NCBI GenBank assembly: GCA_010094045.1
Contig: ML986594.1
Coordinates: forward strand, 432,505 to 496,504
DNA from: Lojkania enalia
Lineage: Eukaryota; Ascomycota; Dothideomycetes; Pleosporales
Direction: 5' to 3'
Length of the DNA stretch: 64,000 nt
Within the stretch, counting starts at the first letter, position 1. Each line of letters opens with the position of its first letter. Below are positions 33,797 to 46,106 of this stretch, one piece after another. The notes under the pieces were generated by a model. That model saw only the letters and a list, made by a program, of their open reading frames with translations. It was not told where the DNA came from and searched no databases. The position numbers and the translations under genes are program-made.

Positions 33797-35105
33797 TCAC
33801 CTGCCTCGACCTCTGCCCTTACCCCTACCCCTTCCGCCACGACCCTTACCGCGCTTGTTCCCTTGATGCACACTTCGTTCATACAGTTTTTCCTCAGCGA
33901 AAGGGGAGTCGGCTATTCGAATGTAACTAGGTATGCCATTGTCTACGACCGCGAGAATGACGTTCCTTGAACCATGTTTTAGCTTCTGGTATAGTTGCAT
34001 ATTCTGTTTCGGGAGATCGTATGGTGTGGTGGCGAAGAGGTCATTCAATTGTGCGGCTGTCGGCATCGAAGTCTCGCGCGCATTGATCACAGCTATCCGA
34101 AAATCAGGCGGCCCACAGGCCGACTTTTTGAATTTAGGGTCGGTCTTATACACGTCGAATACTACCCTAAATGGGTTGGTATGGTCTGGAGGGAGTATGA
34201 AAGTCGGCGCAGCCATGCGGTCGTGGAAAGGGGTGAGTTGGAGGAGGCGATAAATATCCGAATAGCTTCTATACAGTCCTGGTTTTACAACTGGACCAAA
34301 GTACAGCTGTTTAGCAGGCATTTCGGTACTCGCTTGGGTAAGTCTTCGCCATATACCGCCAAAGAGCCGCAAAAACCAATTGCCTTCTTTTGTAGCGGGA
34401 TTTTCTAATGATGGCACTTGGAGCTCTCCTCTTTCATAATTCCAGGTGCCCATCCGGAACACGATGTATCCGGATCTTTTGAGTCCTGCGTAGACTGTAT
34501 ACATCTCTTGCGTCAGCTTGCCTCCGACACCGCCCTCGAATCCAAGAAAGGCAGCATAAGCCCCTTGCAAGCTCATTGGCACGCCCTCTTGAGTATCGAT
34601 AGGACCATCATCGCCCTCGTCTTCCTTCACAGGCCATCGACAATCCATGCTCCCCCTCTCAATCAAGAATAAAGCCTCCTCCGGTAACAGCCACTGCGTG
34701 GATCCCTTCGCTCTTCCAACTGTGCGAAAATGCTGACTTTTTGGATTTGTTACAAAGGCCATGTTACTCATAGGATGGTACATTCCTAGTATATGCTGTT
34801 TCGGGCCATGGACACGGGTCCAAGAGAGCACTCCATGCATGGCCTGGCGCGAGGCCTCAAGCATACTATGTTGGAGATTAGTAGCATGCGATTCGAAGTC
34901 CTTTTCGCCGCGTTTCGGAAGGGAGAGATTGCCTGTGTCGTGCGCTCTGAGCCATGTCAGCCGTTTGCTTGGGGCTCGGATCGACGAGTGGACCATACGT
35001 GAGATTATTCAGGAAGCGAAAGTCCTGAGTTTCATCTGAGAGGTCAGTTTCTTCAGAAACATTATTGCCCCATAAGAGGGAAGCATCTTCGTCTTCGTCG
35101 GCCAT
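33797..35105 (-). CDS. SEN54: tRNA-splicing endonuclease subunit Sen54
   Basis: Two exons, 34999-35105 and 33797-34946, joined by a 52-bp intron (GTATGG..CTCAG with a GCTGAC branch site); 418 residues. The N-terminal exon reads MADEDEDASLLWGNN and then SDETQDFRFLNNL. After the splice comes the Sen54 N-terminal domain signature: LPKRGEKDFESHATNLQ, then the MHGVLSWTRVHGPK region. Hydrophobic helices around YAAFLGFEGG and QEMYTVYAGLKRSGYIVFRM are also family-like. Sen54 is a structural subunit of the Sen2-Sen34-Sen15-Sen54 endonuclease that cuts out tRNA introns. The C-terminus is a lysine/arginine/glycine tail (GKGRGGRGRGKGRGRGR), a possible RNA-binding extension. An intron-containing tRNA lies about 2.4 kb away, probably by chance. 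Confidence 0.9.
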
Positions 35106-37671
35106 TGCTATGGTGATGGTTCACGCTGGTTGTGGTTGAAGAGGGATGAAATCGGAGCTTTGACTCAGCCTCGCGTAAAACTTCCCTAGTAGACAGCGAA
35201 GCTGGTACTTTGCCCGCGACAGTCAACCAACTTTTAATATTAGTAAACTAGAAAAAGACAAATTGCCAACTTCAATCAACTATGCGAAAGCTAAAATAAA
35301 GGCATCTAATGTCGGTTTACGCCAATCCCATTGCAGCTCACTGCACTATGCACTATAGAAAGAGATGTTCAAGCACCCTAAGCAATTGATAGCTTCATGA
35401 TAGAAGAAGTAGATGGCAAAAGCAAAGGCCCAAGACTATTCCCTTCCACCACTTTGCTCTGTGTTTATGCACTACTCCATAGATAGTAAAATACACCGGC
35501 ATTACCAGGCTACCCCATGCTTCCAGGTTAGGTACTTGGGCACACTATACATCACGCGGATCACAACCTTCGGATAAATATAATCTAAGCATATCTCGCA
35601 CTTGGCTTTCCTTCAGAATGTGAGGTGGTTCTTTTTTGAACTTGCGCCGCCTCTTATCCTTCTTTGCTATGGGTGTCATAGGTAGCTAATCTGTATTGTC
35701 CCCTCCTTGCGCACCGTATTTCTTCATATGGAGCCGCTTTTAATTCGTGGGTTCTCTTTGGACAATCATCCGGTGCCTTACGAGGCATGCCTCACAATAC
35801 GCAGCTGAGCTCTCTCCAAAACGCTAGCACTCAATGGAGAATTCATTGGGCTCCTTCCATGCAGGTGTTTGCGAGGCCTAGAACCAGGTCGGTGGATGGA
35901 CGAGAAATCATTTGTCCATCTATGTACTCCATGTGGCATACTGCTTCCTTTCGCGATCGCTTGTTAGATCGTATCCGGGTGACCGAGAGGTCGATTTCCG
36001 AGTCGGTCGCAGTAGTGCGTCGCGTGCGGCAGCTGCCGCCTCAGTCGCACGTGGAGTTGAACGAAGACCTAATGGATAGAGCTCCTGAGGACGCGGATCA
36101 GCCTCAATCCCGTTCGTAGACAATGCCTAGAACCTATAGCATGCTTTGAAGTTGCTTGCTCTCTCTCTCCAGCTTTTCAGGCAACTATCCAGAACTCATA
36201 CTTAGTCGGGGTACGCTCAGCATCGATAGCGGCGAATTTGTGCCGAGCTTGTCAGTCGACTTTCGATAGCAATACGGCGGCGAGCTGCTGCGTGGTCTCT
36301 TTGCGCATCCCAACGCACGGAGCACGAAGTGCTATGGGCTCCTTAGTGGATTAGGCACGTTATCCATGCGTGGGGTGGCGTCGGGAACGTTGAGGCTCTT
36401 CAGGAAAAGATATCCTTCCCTAGGCTCTGACAGTGCTGCTGGGCACGACAGAAAGCATGGCCCAGCGACGCGACCCGGCGTCAGTGTTAATACGAGGAAT
36501 GATAGTTAGCCGTCCCCATGGGGCACGAAAAGCGATTACGAAGAGAAATTCGAATCGAAACCCCCAGTCTTTCCACAATCTCACCATTGTTGGCCTTGGC
36601 CGACGCGTGTGCGGGAATTTCGCAGGAATAGAGCTCGTGCTCCGGTGCAAAAGGGCGAACCATTCGAAGTCGAGACAAGCTAGAGACAAGCTGTGGCGCG
36701 AATGGAAGAAAACCACGGCAAACAGCCAAGCGGCAGCCCGAAGGTTCGCCAAGGACGTGCCATGCCTGATGGCACACATATAGTAGTCTTAAGGCGGGAA
36801 GCCAAGATAGTCAAAAGACTGAAATCGTTAGCGGGAGGCTTCGAGCTGCCCAGTGCGGGCGTAGACCGGAGTGACCGACGAAGAGGACCGAAATGCGCCA
36901 GGTTACCTTGACATGTAACCAAAGGTACGCGGCAGATAACACGGAGAGTGGAGGGGAGAGGGGCTGACGAGACGACGAGATATGAGCTGCCAGTCGAATT
37001 GGAGGCAGAAACCCAGAAAAATGGAGCTCGGTTTAATAAGCAGGTGATTTAGTTGAGGTGGAATTGGGTTATCAGTGTTCTCAGAGTCGCTTGATCAAGC
37101 TATGCGGCTAGCATGGTCTCTCGGAGCTTGCAGCTCTCATTCCCCGCTTGACTGCGCCGTGATGCTGTACAGGGTAAATTCACCGGTCAAGCAAACGCCA
37201 AGCTGTTCATGTGCGATTGCATCCTGCCAGTACCTCGACCAACAAAACAAATATGCGCTTTGCAAGACGATCGCCATGGACCCTAGGGCAGGCTCATGCA
37301 CAGCAGGTCCAACTCCGATCTCCAGAGAAGCGGGTGAAAGTGCGAGAGCCAAGGACCTGGACTTGGGTGACCTGCAATCTGCTCCACAGCGTTGGGTGAA
37401 AGCCTTGCTCGCTCCGACCTCCTCCACGCGCTAGATTGTCCAAAGGGATATCTTTCAGCCACCCGCGCAGGTGGGATCTTCCTCTACCCTCCATTCTCTT
37501 TGCGTGCCACCGCGTGCCCGTTATCTCACCGTGTCTTCCGAGCAAGATCGACCTCAAACCCTGGTTTAAAACCCTAGGGTCCCCGGCTTATGGAATTCGT
37601 CGTCAAGTTCTTCTCGTTACTTCTCAGAGCCATCTGCTGATTTCGAGCCTCCTGCCTCAATATAGCTCGCC
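35106..37671. other. Long spacer without a supported gene
   Basis: About 2.6 kb between divergent Sen54 and the permease. Overlapping frames of 60-119 codons occur on both strands at 35787-36119 and 36420-36922, but none has a recognisable domain or consistent splice sites. Much of this is probably promoter and leader of the permease. Confidence 0.4.
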
Positions 37672-39796
37672 ATGGCCTCCACTGGTGTTGACTACAACGG
37701 ATCTAATGACTTCAAAGAGAAAGAGATAGCAGTTACACCAGAAAAGCCCGATTACGGCTACGATGTCGAAGGTCGTCATCCCTCGCTTGTCGGCTCTGTC
37801 CAGGTCGTTTCCGACTCAACTCACCGAAAGCTCAAACCGCGTCATATTCAGCTGATTGGTATTTTATACTGCAGCTTTTGTGAGAGCGACAGTACTCTAA
37901 CTAGGAACAGGTATTGGTGGTACCATTGGTACCGCTCTGTACGTTCAGATTGGCCATGGCCTGCTCAATGGTGGTCCAGGGAGCTTGTTCCTAGCCTTCA
38001 CTATTTGGTAAGTTTAGGTCTATGACAACTGCACAGGTGCACCGACTACTCCTAGTCCAATTACGACACCAATTGCAACTCCCGGCGCGACAAACCACCC
38101 TACAGAAATGTCCCTTACAAGTGAAACCTAGGTGCTCTTTTATCTTGGCAGTCACACTCTGTATGGATATCCTTTTCTTGATTTCCAAAACGATAACAAC
38201 CTTTGCGAATAGATACCGATAGTACTCTACATTTGAAAGAAGAGCTTGGTTTCCTCGCAATAGCTTCGATTGTATCATATGTCCTTATCTCACAAAGGAA
38301 CTAATCAATTGTTCTCTAGGTATGGCTGAAATGGTCACGTATCTTCCCATCTCATCGCCCTTCATTCGATTCGCTGGACGTTTTGTCGATGATGCTTTCG
38401 GGGTTGCTGCGGGCTGGAACTTCTTTGTCTTCGAGGCAGCGCTTGTGCCATTCGAAATCGTGGCTTGTAATGTCATCATCCATTTTTGGAGTGACATTGT
38501 CCCAGCCGGCGGTATCATTGCTATCGTCATTGTCTTATACGCGTATGTCCCACGCCATGCAATGCAGAGTGCGGCTTCTTAATCTCAACGCAGCATCATC
38601 AATCTCCTAGCGGTCAAATGGTACGGAGAGACCGAGTTCTGGGCTGCACTTGGCAAAGTGCTCCTTATCATTGGCCTCATCATTTTCACATTCATTGCAA
38701 TGTTAGGCGGCAACCCCATCGGCGACCGTTACGGCTTCCGGTATTGGAAGAATCCCGGATCATTCGCTGAGCTTTACTATACCGGAGATCTAGGACGTTT
38801 CCTAGGTTTCTTGCAATGCTTGATCCAGGCATCCTTCACCATTGCTGGACCGGACTACGTTTCTATGGCCGCCGGTGAGGCCGAAAACCCTCGACAAGTT
38901 ATGCCTCGCGCGTACAATGCTGTGTTCTACCGTCTCACAACCTTCTTCATCTTGGGCAGCTTGTGTGTTGGTATCAACGTCCCGTACAATGACCCGGAAT
39001 TGACCGCAGCCTTCGAAGACGGCAAACCTGGTGCTGCAGCATCTCCATATGTCGTCGCCATGAACCGTCTGAAAATCCAAGGTCTCCCGCACATAGTAAA
39101 CGCAATGGTTCTTGCATCCGCCTTCTCTGCCGGGAACTCGTACGTGTACTGCGCGTCCCGCTCGCTCTTCGGCCTCGCCCTCGAAGGCAAAGCCCCCAGA
39201 TTCTTGACGAAGTGCACCAAGAACGGCGTCCCCGTTTACTGTGTCGCCGTCGTGCTACTCATCGCCCTCCTCTCCTTCTTACAGCTTGGCGAGAACTCGG
39301 CCGTCGTGCTGCAGTGGTTCGTCAACCTCGTGACCGCCTCTCAGCTCATAAACTTCAGCGTCATGTGCTTCACATTCATACGGTTCTATAAGGCGTGCCA
39401 AGTGCAAGGCTTGGATCGCAACACCCTGCCATACAAAGGGTTCTGGCAGCCGTATGCAGCATGGTATGGCTTGACTGGCACGTTTATCATGACATTTGTC
39501 GGCGGATATACTGTTTTCTTGAAGGGCAATTGGGATGTGCCTACCTTCCTATTCTCGTAAGTCTTAATACCACGCCAGTACTTATTTAATGCTGATAAAT
39601 GAACAGGTACATGATGATCTTCGTCTTCCCAGTCCTTTACCTGGGCTGGAAGTTCGTCAAGAAGACGAATTTCAAGAAAGCCGAGGAAGTGGATTTGTAC
39701 CAGGGTGTCGAGGATATTGAGGAGTACACGAGGAACTTTGTCCCTGCTCCGGATAAAAACGCTGTCGATAAGTGGTTCAATAAGCTATTTAGCTGA
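37672..39796 (+). CDS. Amino-acid permease (APC superfamily, YAT family)
   Basis: Six exons: 37672-37858, 37911-38007, 38132-38160, 38320-38542, 38594-39556 and 39607-39796; 562 residues. The third exon has only 29 nt. The joined protein shows the fungal YAT pattern: a hydrophilic N-terminus, RHIQLIGIGGTIGTALYVQI (first helix with the unwound GGxIG motif), WCSFILAVTLCMAEMVTYLP across two introns, and IASFTIAGPDYVSMAAGEAE-like helix 6 residues (QASFTIAGPDYVSMAAGEAE here). About twelve membrane segments are visible, with a C-terminal cytosolic tail (EEYTRNFVPAPDKNAVDKWF). It would import amino acids with protons across the plasma membrane. Which amino acid cannot be told. All junctions keep frame and use GT..AG. 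Confidence 0.93.
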
Positions 39797-40091
39797 GGTT
39801 CTAGATCTTGGTAGGTTAAGAATCTAGGACTTGTAGAAGGATTGAGGGATAGGACCTTGGCTAAGGCTCGGATCATGCGAAATGGAGGAAAAAGCCGGAA
39901 AGAGAGATAGAGATACCCTTCTGTATGAGAAATGAGATCATTCATGCGGGAGGATAAAAATTCAATATAGCTGTTAACGAACGAGCATATGCATCATGGA
40001 AAGCCTTATAATCCAGAAAATCGGGGTATGATGAGCATAACGCCAATACCACTTCTCGTATGATTATACTTCAAGTAGTGTTTTACAGATC

Positions 40092-41352
40092 TTAAAATAG
40101 AAAAGTAGGTATATCATCGAGTTTGACAGACTTCCTCTTCTCCTTATCTCTCTCCTTATCCTTCTCCGCCTTCCGCTTGGTCAATCGATTAGCTTGCTCC
40201 TTACGCAGTGGCTCTATTCTCGGAGCATCAAAATCATCAAAGAAATCAAAGGATGTTTGCTGTGCCTGACTAATGCCCGACCTAGCACTTGGTGCCCGTG
40301 AAGGCTTTGAAATAGACGTGGATGTGGATGGCTGGGAAGATTTATTGGGTGAGCTTACTTCGTCAAGGTAATCGAACGGGCTCTTTCGTATGGGGCGTTT
40401 TGGGTTTGTCTGATATCGTGCGGATAAGGATGGCGTGGCGAAGGGGCTTGAATGAGTGAGGCTTTTGGACGGGAGTTTTAGTGTGTCGAGATCGCTGTTG
40501 TTTGATGTTGCGCCTGAGTTGGGTATGGGTGTCTTAGTTGACTGCAAGTCTTTCGAGGCTAGTTCTAACAGTGATGGATGGGCTTTTGATCTTGTAGGGG
40601 AGGGATCTGATCGGCTTCGTTCCAAGGCTGTAGGAGACGACGATTCCGCAGTGACGGTTCGTTTCGGAGAAATCAGAACACCACTCCCCCCAGAGAAGAG
40701 AACATCTCTTAGGGCCTTCTTCTGCTCCTTAGTCAGAGATTCTTTTTTCTGGTGGATCTGGCATTCCACTGATGGCTCATCATTTTGCACGGTGAGGTCT
40801 GCAATTTGTTTCTTCTCTAAAATATTCTGTTTGAGCCGCTCGTATTCAGCCAGATGCAGATGCCTCGTGAAGAGTTTCGCAGTGTGAAGGAATTCGTCTT
40901 CGACCATCATCCATTCGTCATCTCTGAGGTTAAACTTATTAACGGCTTTATGCATGTACTCTATCTTTGGCGGAGGGAGATCAGAGTCAATTGGCGGTGG
41001 CGACGATGAAGGTGTACGGTCTGGTTTTTTGAGTACGTGTTATGGAGGTTTGATACGGTATTTACTAACCAGCGCACTCTACTCTTTTATGAGGTAATTG
41101 GACTAGAGGGCCCGGGAGTTCATCATCCGGGTCCAGAGGAGGGTCTACAGATGGTTAGGGAGAGATGATATAATGCTTTGGCATATACCTACCGGCTCGT
41201 TCTTTTCCCTTCCGTGGGGGAGCTAAGATGGTCCCAGCAAAGAAGTTATCATCAGAGTTATTCTCTACTCGTGGCTTTTGAACGAGCTGTGTCGTCTTCA
41301 CCTGAGTCTTGGTTGTGGCCCCTCTATTGAGCCATGGTAGTTGGCGAGGCAT
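40092..41352 (-). CDS. Conserved fungal protein of unknown function
   Basis: Three exons, 41193-41352, 41070-41144 and 40092-41020, with introns of 48 and 49 bp; 387 residues. It starts MPRQLPWLNRGATTKTQVK. A proline-rich linker (residues about 55-98) leads to the most conserved-looking block at about residues 101-150: MHKAVNKFNLRDDEWMMVED, followed by a helix (TAKLFTRHLHLAEYERLKQN). A second short block is KKESLTKEQKKALRDVLFSG. The remainder is Ser/Pro-rich, ending in a charged segment and LDDIPTFLF. No enzyme motif or membrane segment is seen. I do not recognise a characterised family. The gene is convergent with the permease and divergent from the eIF2-alpha kinase. Confidence 0.75.
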
Positions 41353-41876
41353 AATTTGACACTATAAGCGCTGTCTAGGTCACGGTGATGGTGGACCCAT
41401 CGCGAGGGGTCATGCATAGCCGTTGCATGTTATCTCGGGCCAATAGTCTTGAATTACCTTTTGAGCACTGTCTTGCAGTGATAGTGGTCTAGAGTGGTTC
41501 ATGTTCCGCGTTACTCTGAAAGAAACGCGATCACGTACGGGACCTAAGTGCGCTTTCCCGGTCTCGGACTGACCTCTCGCTTGTCGACCAACGTCAGCCG
41601 GACACCTGCTTGCGCCCTCCGCTGTTGACTTAAGGCAACCTCCGGTGTCCCATGTGCTAGGGACCAGCGAAAACCACGTTTCGTGTTTCTGTTTTTTCTA
41701 TTATGTTCTCTTGCCAGTTTACTTCATGTAATCACTTTTTTGAAAATAGTCTCAGAGCGTGGTCGTTGTTCCTTACCTACAGGACTCGCAGGTTACTGTT
41801 TAAATGCATGTAGCTGCCGTCCTTCACTGAAGAAGCAATTTCCCAGTTCTTCTCTTGTTAGATTCGCCAATTGATC
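41353..41876. other. Divergent promoter region
   Basis: About 520 bp between two divergent start codons. It contains pyrimidine-rich stretches near 41680-41700. No gene recognised. Confidence 0.4.
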
Positions 41877-43953
41877 ATGCCCTCAATGTTCCGGAGGCCG
41901 GGGGATTCCTCTAGCGAGTCGTCGAGCGATGCTGAAGAGGACACGAAACCTGTCCAAGATGACTTGGATCTCCTATCACGAATCAACACACTGCATTCGA
42001 CAGGGTCTGGGCGACAACCAGTGCTATCATCACGGCCTGGCATGTCTAGGAACAATAGTCAACTTCGCGACCTCGTTCTCCATTCGTTGTTGGAGGATAA
42101 AGCCTTGCATGAAGCTGCAATCCGCCTGGGAAAAGATCGCTCAGATCCGGAAGTTCAAGAGCTCGCACGGACATCGTATCAAGCACTCAGTTCGCAGTTG
42201 TCAGGATCAGATCCTTCCGACATCGACCAGAGGTATGCGAGTGATGAGATGCGTCAAGCCCGCGCCGCAGCGCAGAGAGGTATCAACGATGCTATTGCAC
42301 GGAGCCAGGGCCAGTTGCCATTGCGGGCTGCCGGCGGTATACCTCGAGCCTTAGCCCAAATTTCTTCTAAGAGCCACGTGACATCTCTGTTTTCGAACAT
42401 GGCTTCTCCAGTCGATATGCCACTGCATGGTCACCCGGGTCTCCATACCGATCGATATGTTCGAGAATTTGTAGAGCTCGACATGATCGGGAAGGGCGGT
42501 TATGGCAAAGTGTATAAGGTCCAGCACAAGCTCGACAATTCTCTATATGCTGTCAAAAGAATAATGGTCAGCGATGCACGACTACAGAAGATTAAGGAGC
42601 ATGGACCGGGGGAGATTGAAAGCATGCTTGATGAGGTCCGTGCTCTAGCCAGGTTTGACCACGGTAATATTGTTCGATATCACAACTGCTGGTTAGAGTT
42701 CGCTACAACTCAAGCGGGTGTACCGCGACCGAGTCGTATCCACAATAACAGGCTAATCAAAGGAATGGAGGCGGTGCAGACCAGTCTTGGAGGGGTTTCA
42801 CTAGGAGATTCGTTCAGTCAAACTGGACCGAATTATGGAAAGAACATCGTCTTTGATAGCGGTATTACGGAACCTCTAGACGATGATAATATTGAGATCA
42901 AAAGTAATATGACAGATTGCAAGGTCAAGACACCAAAAGAAAGATCACGGCGTAGCAGTCACGCAACCATTGCGACGATATCCTCTTCGCGGTCGCATAA
43001 GAGCGCAATCGAGAGTATCGGAGAAGAAGACGACGAAGATGTGGAAAATGTCCCTCGACACTATCTTTCTTATTCCCAAGGACTCAGTACCGATATCTCC
43101 CAAAGCATGATGTCACATAGGTAAATCAGCCAACGGACTTGCCGCGGACAATATATATTAACGTTGCACCTAGTGACATGCCCTCTCATATGGTTCCTAT
43201 GCACAATATCGCCGGCCCAGTCCTAACCCTAAACGTTCAAATGAGTCTTTACGACACAAACCTTGCCGCCTATCTCTCTACCGAGCACACCTCTTTCGAT
43301 GCTAAGCCTCGGCTCCATCATTGCTTCCACCCCTGCATCAGCCTCGAACTGCTATCCCAGATCATCTCCGGCGTCGAATACCTGCACGCCCAAGGCGTCG
43401 TTCACCGGGACCTCAAACCCGCCAACATATTTCTTTCCCTTTCTACATCTCGTATCCCACCTTCAGGCTCCGTCGATATATCCACTTGCCGTCCTTGTCC
43501 CGCACGAGACGCTCTACACATCACGCCGCGCATCGGCGATTTTGGCCTCGTCGCTGCATTGGGAGAGAGTTGTTTAGCCCCAGATAGTTTCGCGAGGCCT
43601 GTTGGGACCGAGTTTTATCGACCCGAAGGCGGAAGCAACATTAGTGAGAAGCTAGATGTCTTTGCGCTGGGCGTCGTGGGTTTTGAGATGCTTTGTCGGT
43701 TTAGTACTCGTGGGTTCCCTCATCGGATATAGTGCTCAGGTCTAGCTACTAATTTGATACAGGTATGGAACGAGCGGATGCACTGACACAGCTGAAGCAA
43801 GGCGATTTTCCGATTGGACTTTTCGACTGCATGGAAGATGGTGGTGATGACGTTCGCGAGCTTATTAACAGGATGGTGATGGCCGAAGAGAAGGAGAGGT
43901 GGGGCTGCCATATGGTCAAGGAGGGCATTAAGAAGATAGTCCGTCAGTTCTGA
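41877..43953 (+). CDS. eIF2-alpha kinase of the HRI/PEK type
   Basis: Three exons, 41877-43120, 43174-43709 and 43763-43953, with two 53-bp introns; 656 residues from MPSMFRRPGDSSS. The kinase domain starts with the glycine loop IGKGGYGKVYKVQHK (about residue 204) and the lysine in YAVKRI. The phrase ALARFDHGNIVRYHNCWLE is typical of the eIF2-alpha kinases. Then comes the long acidic/Ser-rich insert characteristic of that family (about residues 280-420). The C-lobe has VVHRDLKPANIF (about 491), DFGLV (about 536) and GTEFYRPE. It would phosphorylate eIF2-alpha and slow translation under stress, as Hri1/Hri2 do in fission yeast. No RWD or His-tRNA synthetase domain is present, so it is not Gcn2. 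The stress sensed is not visible in the sequence. Confidence 0.9.
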
Positions 43954-44638
43954 GAAAGCAGCACACAAGATGTAGAAGCGTAGAGGGAAAGAGTAGGAAT
44001 AACAGATGGAGAAGATACAAGATACCCAACCGTGGCACATACCTGGCCACACATAACAATAATCACTAGCATATTTATACTACAATTGCACAAGCACATG
44101 CACATGAAGGTGTCTCTACTGCTTAGGCTTATCAAAACTGACATGCCTTTGCGCATTGAAGTCGCCTCAGAGGACATAGCTTACTCTGTTCATTAAATAT
44201 TCAACACTATGGAGTGGTTAAATATGATGTATTTATTTACCTAAACAATAAAAATTCTAAGTAGTCCGTATCACAGCAATTAAAATAGACCATGATATTT
44301 ACACCTACATCTACATCTACACTACACTTTTCCCGGCAAAGCGACCCGCCCAAGTTCCGAAACCCATTACCACCAAAGTATTTTACTCATGCGGATAACA
44401 AGCTCCTGACAATTAGATCAGACGCGAATAGGCCGCCTTAGAGCATAAAGGTGCCAAGCCGCGAGGCTAGAAGTTATACCCAAACAATAGGGGACGCCAC
44501 GGACATGGTTGGTTTGCACATTTAATGCAGGATATATACGCCAAAACCGGTTCGGCCTCTCATCGAAGACCTAGTTAAGCTACATTTAGAAAAGGAACAA
44601 CGACGTAAGGGAAAGAACAAAGCCAGGTATCATGGAAG
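43954..44638. other. Convergent spacer with a short TCTACA microsatellite
   Basis: About 685 bp between two gene ends. It holds a short repeat of the ACATCT/ACATCTACA kind near 44303-44326 and A+T-rich patches near 44200-44260. No gene recognised. Confidence 0.45.
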
Positions 44639-45719
44639 TTAAGCAGTCTTGCCGGGCGTGTGACCGTATTGACGCTGGTACTCTTCGAGATAGGTTTCTC
44701 TGTTTGCGGCGTATTCATCTTGGTATTTCTGTAAAAGTATTAGAAGCAGTCCACCATTAAAGCAGGGAAATGGATCAAGTACCTTCTTCTCGCTCCCACT
44801 CAGTGCTTCCCACTCTTGCTTAATCAAACGTCCAGTTTGTGAGGCAGCCATGCTCTTCAAGTCGCCGCTCTGATAACGCTCTGCGAGGAAAATGGCGTAT
44901 GCAGGCGCAGGTTTCTTGATCTGTCTACTGTCCTCAATTTTTCTAGTATAGATCGGATACCCTTTAATGATGCCCTTTAATTTGGACCTTAATCGTGTTC
45001 GTGCGAGGTTAGCAAGGCGAATTTGCTCGGGTGTGTAGGACCGGACCCAGGCCTCGTATTCAGCTTTCCTTGCTGCATTTCTCTCATTGGTAAGGTGGTT
45101 GTAGCGCTATTTTTCGTAGTTAGCGCAGGCATTTGGCCGAGTTGGGTACACTCAAATATGGGCTTACCTCTTTCTCTACTAGGCTCAGGTTCTTCCACTT
45201 CTCGCCCAGATTCTTGAAAACAGCTCCCGAAAGATCCACCGGTTGGCCCTTTCGACTTTTCATTTCCTCAGCGGTGAAGACCATATAGCTGCTGAGGTTG
45301 GGATGCGGGGGTTCCTGGAGCGCCTTCGCTTTGAGTTCTTTGATAGTCTGCTTTTCCTTTTGCTCGGGTGTAAGCTCCTTCGCTCTCTTTGGCTTCTTCT
45401 TTGGCTTGGCCTTCGCTTTCTTCTTGGGTTTAGATTTGGTTGCGGTTTTCCTCTTCGGGGCAGCCTTTTTTGAAGCTGTCTTCACTGCCTTCCTCATCGT
45501 GGCGGTCGGCTTGGTCGCGTCAGCTCTGGTAGTATACAAGCGACGATATTCGGCGATAGAGAGCTTGTAGGCGCGCGATATGGCGCACGGGGACAGAAGC
45601 GAGCCGCCATTGCGCGCGGAAAGGGCGCGATAGAGTAGGTTGGAGAGCTGCGGAAGGTCGTGTGTTGATGTTTTTGGTACATCAGCTGCCAAGCGACAGA
45701 GAACGCCACGGGCTAGCAT
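44639..45719 (-). CDS. Mitochondrial double HMG-box DNA-binding protein (Abf2-like)
   Basis: Three exons, 45168-45719, 44783-45106 and 44639-44728, with 61- and 54-bp introns; 321 residues. The start chosen (MLARGVLCRLAADVPK) gives an Arg-rich N-terminus typical of mitochondrial import. A lysine/alanine-rich linker (about residues 75-115, PKKKAKAKPKKKPKRAKE) precedes box 1, which crosses the first intron: NLSSYMVFTAEEMKSRKG then GEKWKNLSLVEKERYNHLTN. Box 2 reads KKPAPAYAIFLAERYQSG then LIKQEWEALSGSEKKKYQDE across the second intron. Two HMG boxes with a presequence fit the Abf2/TFAM-like proteins that package mitochondrial DNA. The frame is open upstream to 45944; an earlier start is possible but lacks presequence character. 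Confidence 0.85.
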
Positions 45720-46106
45720 CGCTATAACTCTCAGGGTGAGCGTGTTATCGCAGGATGCGGACGGAGAGGGCAATGCTGCAGCTTGGCTTGGGCAATTGAG
45801 ACGGAATTTGTTGGTTGGTGGATTGTGGGATGAATGGCACGCGTGAAACAGGAACAGGAAAGAGAGGCTGAAGCTTGGCGTGCCCTTTCCGCATTCGGCC
45901 GCGACGTCACGGCCGTTGCCGATCACGTCGACAAACACGAACATGGTGAATTGATTCCGGCGAATCCGGACATATCATGGCATGCATCGGTCAAAACTAT
46001 CCGACGACTTCGCTCATCCGCAACACGAACTCGGTCCTTCAGGAATATATAGCTCTAGGTGGTATATATATTAATGAACATCTCCCCCACTCCCATGATC
46101 GCATAT
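45720..46106. other. Short spacer upstream of the HMG-box gene
   Basis: About 390 bp between the HMG-box start codon and the 3' end of the aminotransferase gene. No further gene seen. Confidence 0.4.

Noticed and set aside
35787..36119. 110-codon plus-strand frame in the Sen54/permease spacer
   Set aside because: No recognisable domain, an overlapping frame on the other strand, and composition like non-coding DNA. A real small gene cannot be excluded.
36420..36783. Overlapping 116-119-codon frames on both strands
   Set aside because: Mutual shadows without domain or splice context.
41877..43953. Gcn2
   Set aside because: The kinase has the eIF2-alpha kinase insert, but no RWD domain or His-tRNA synthetase-like domain; HRI/PEK type fits better.
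44200..44330. Short TCTACA/ACATCT repeats considered as a CRISPR-like or regulatory array
   Set aside because: Units are 6 bases with no spacers, so it is an ordinary microsatellite; CRISPR arrays are not expected in a fungal genome.
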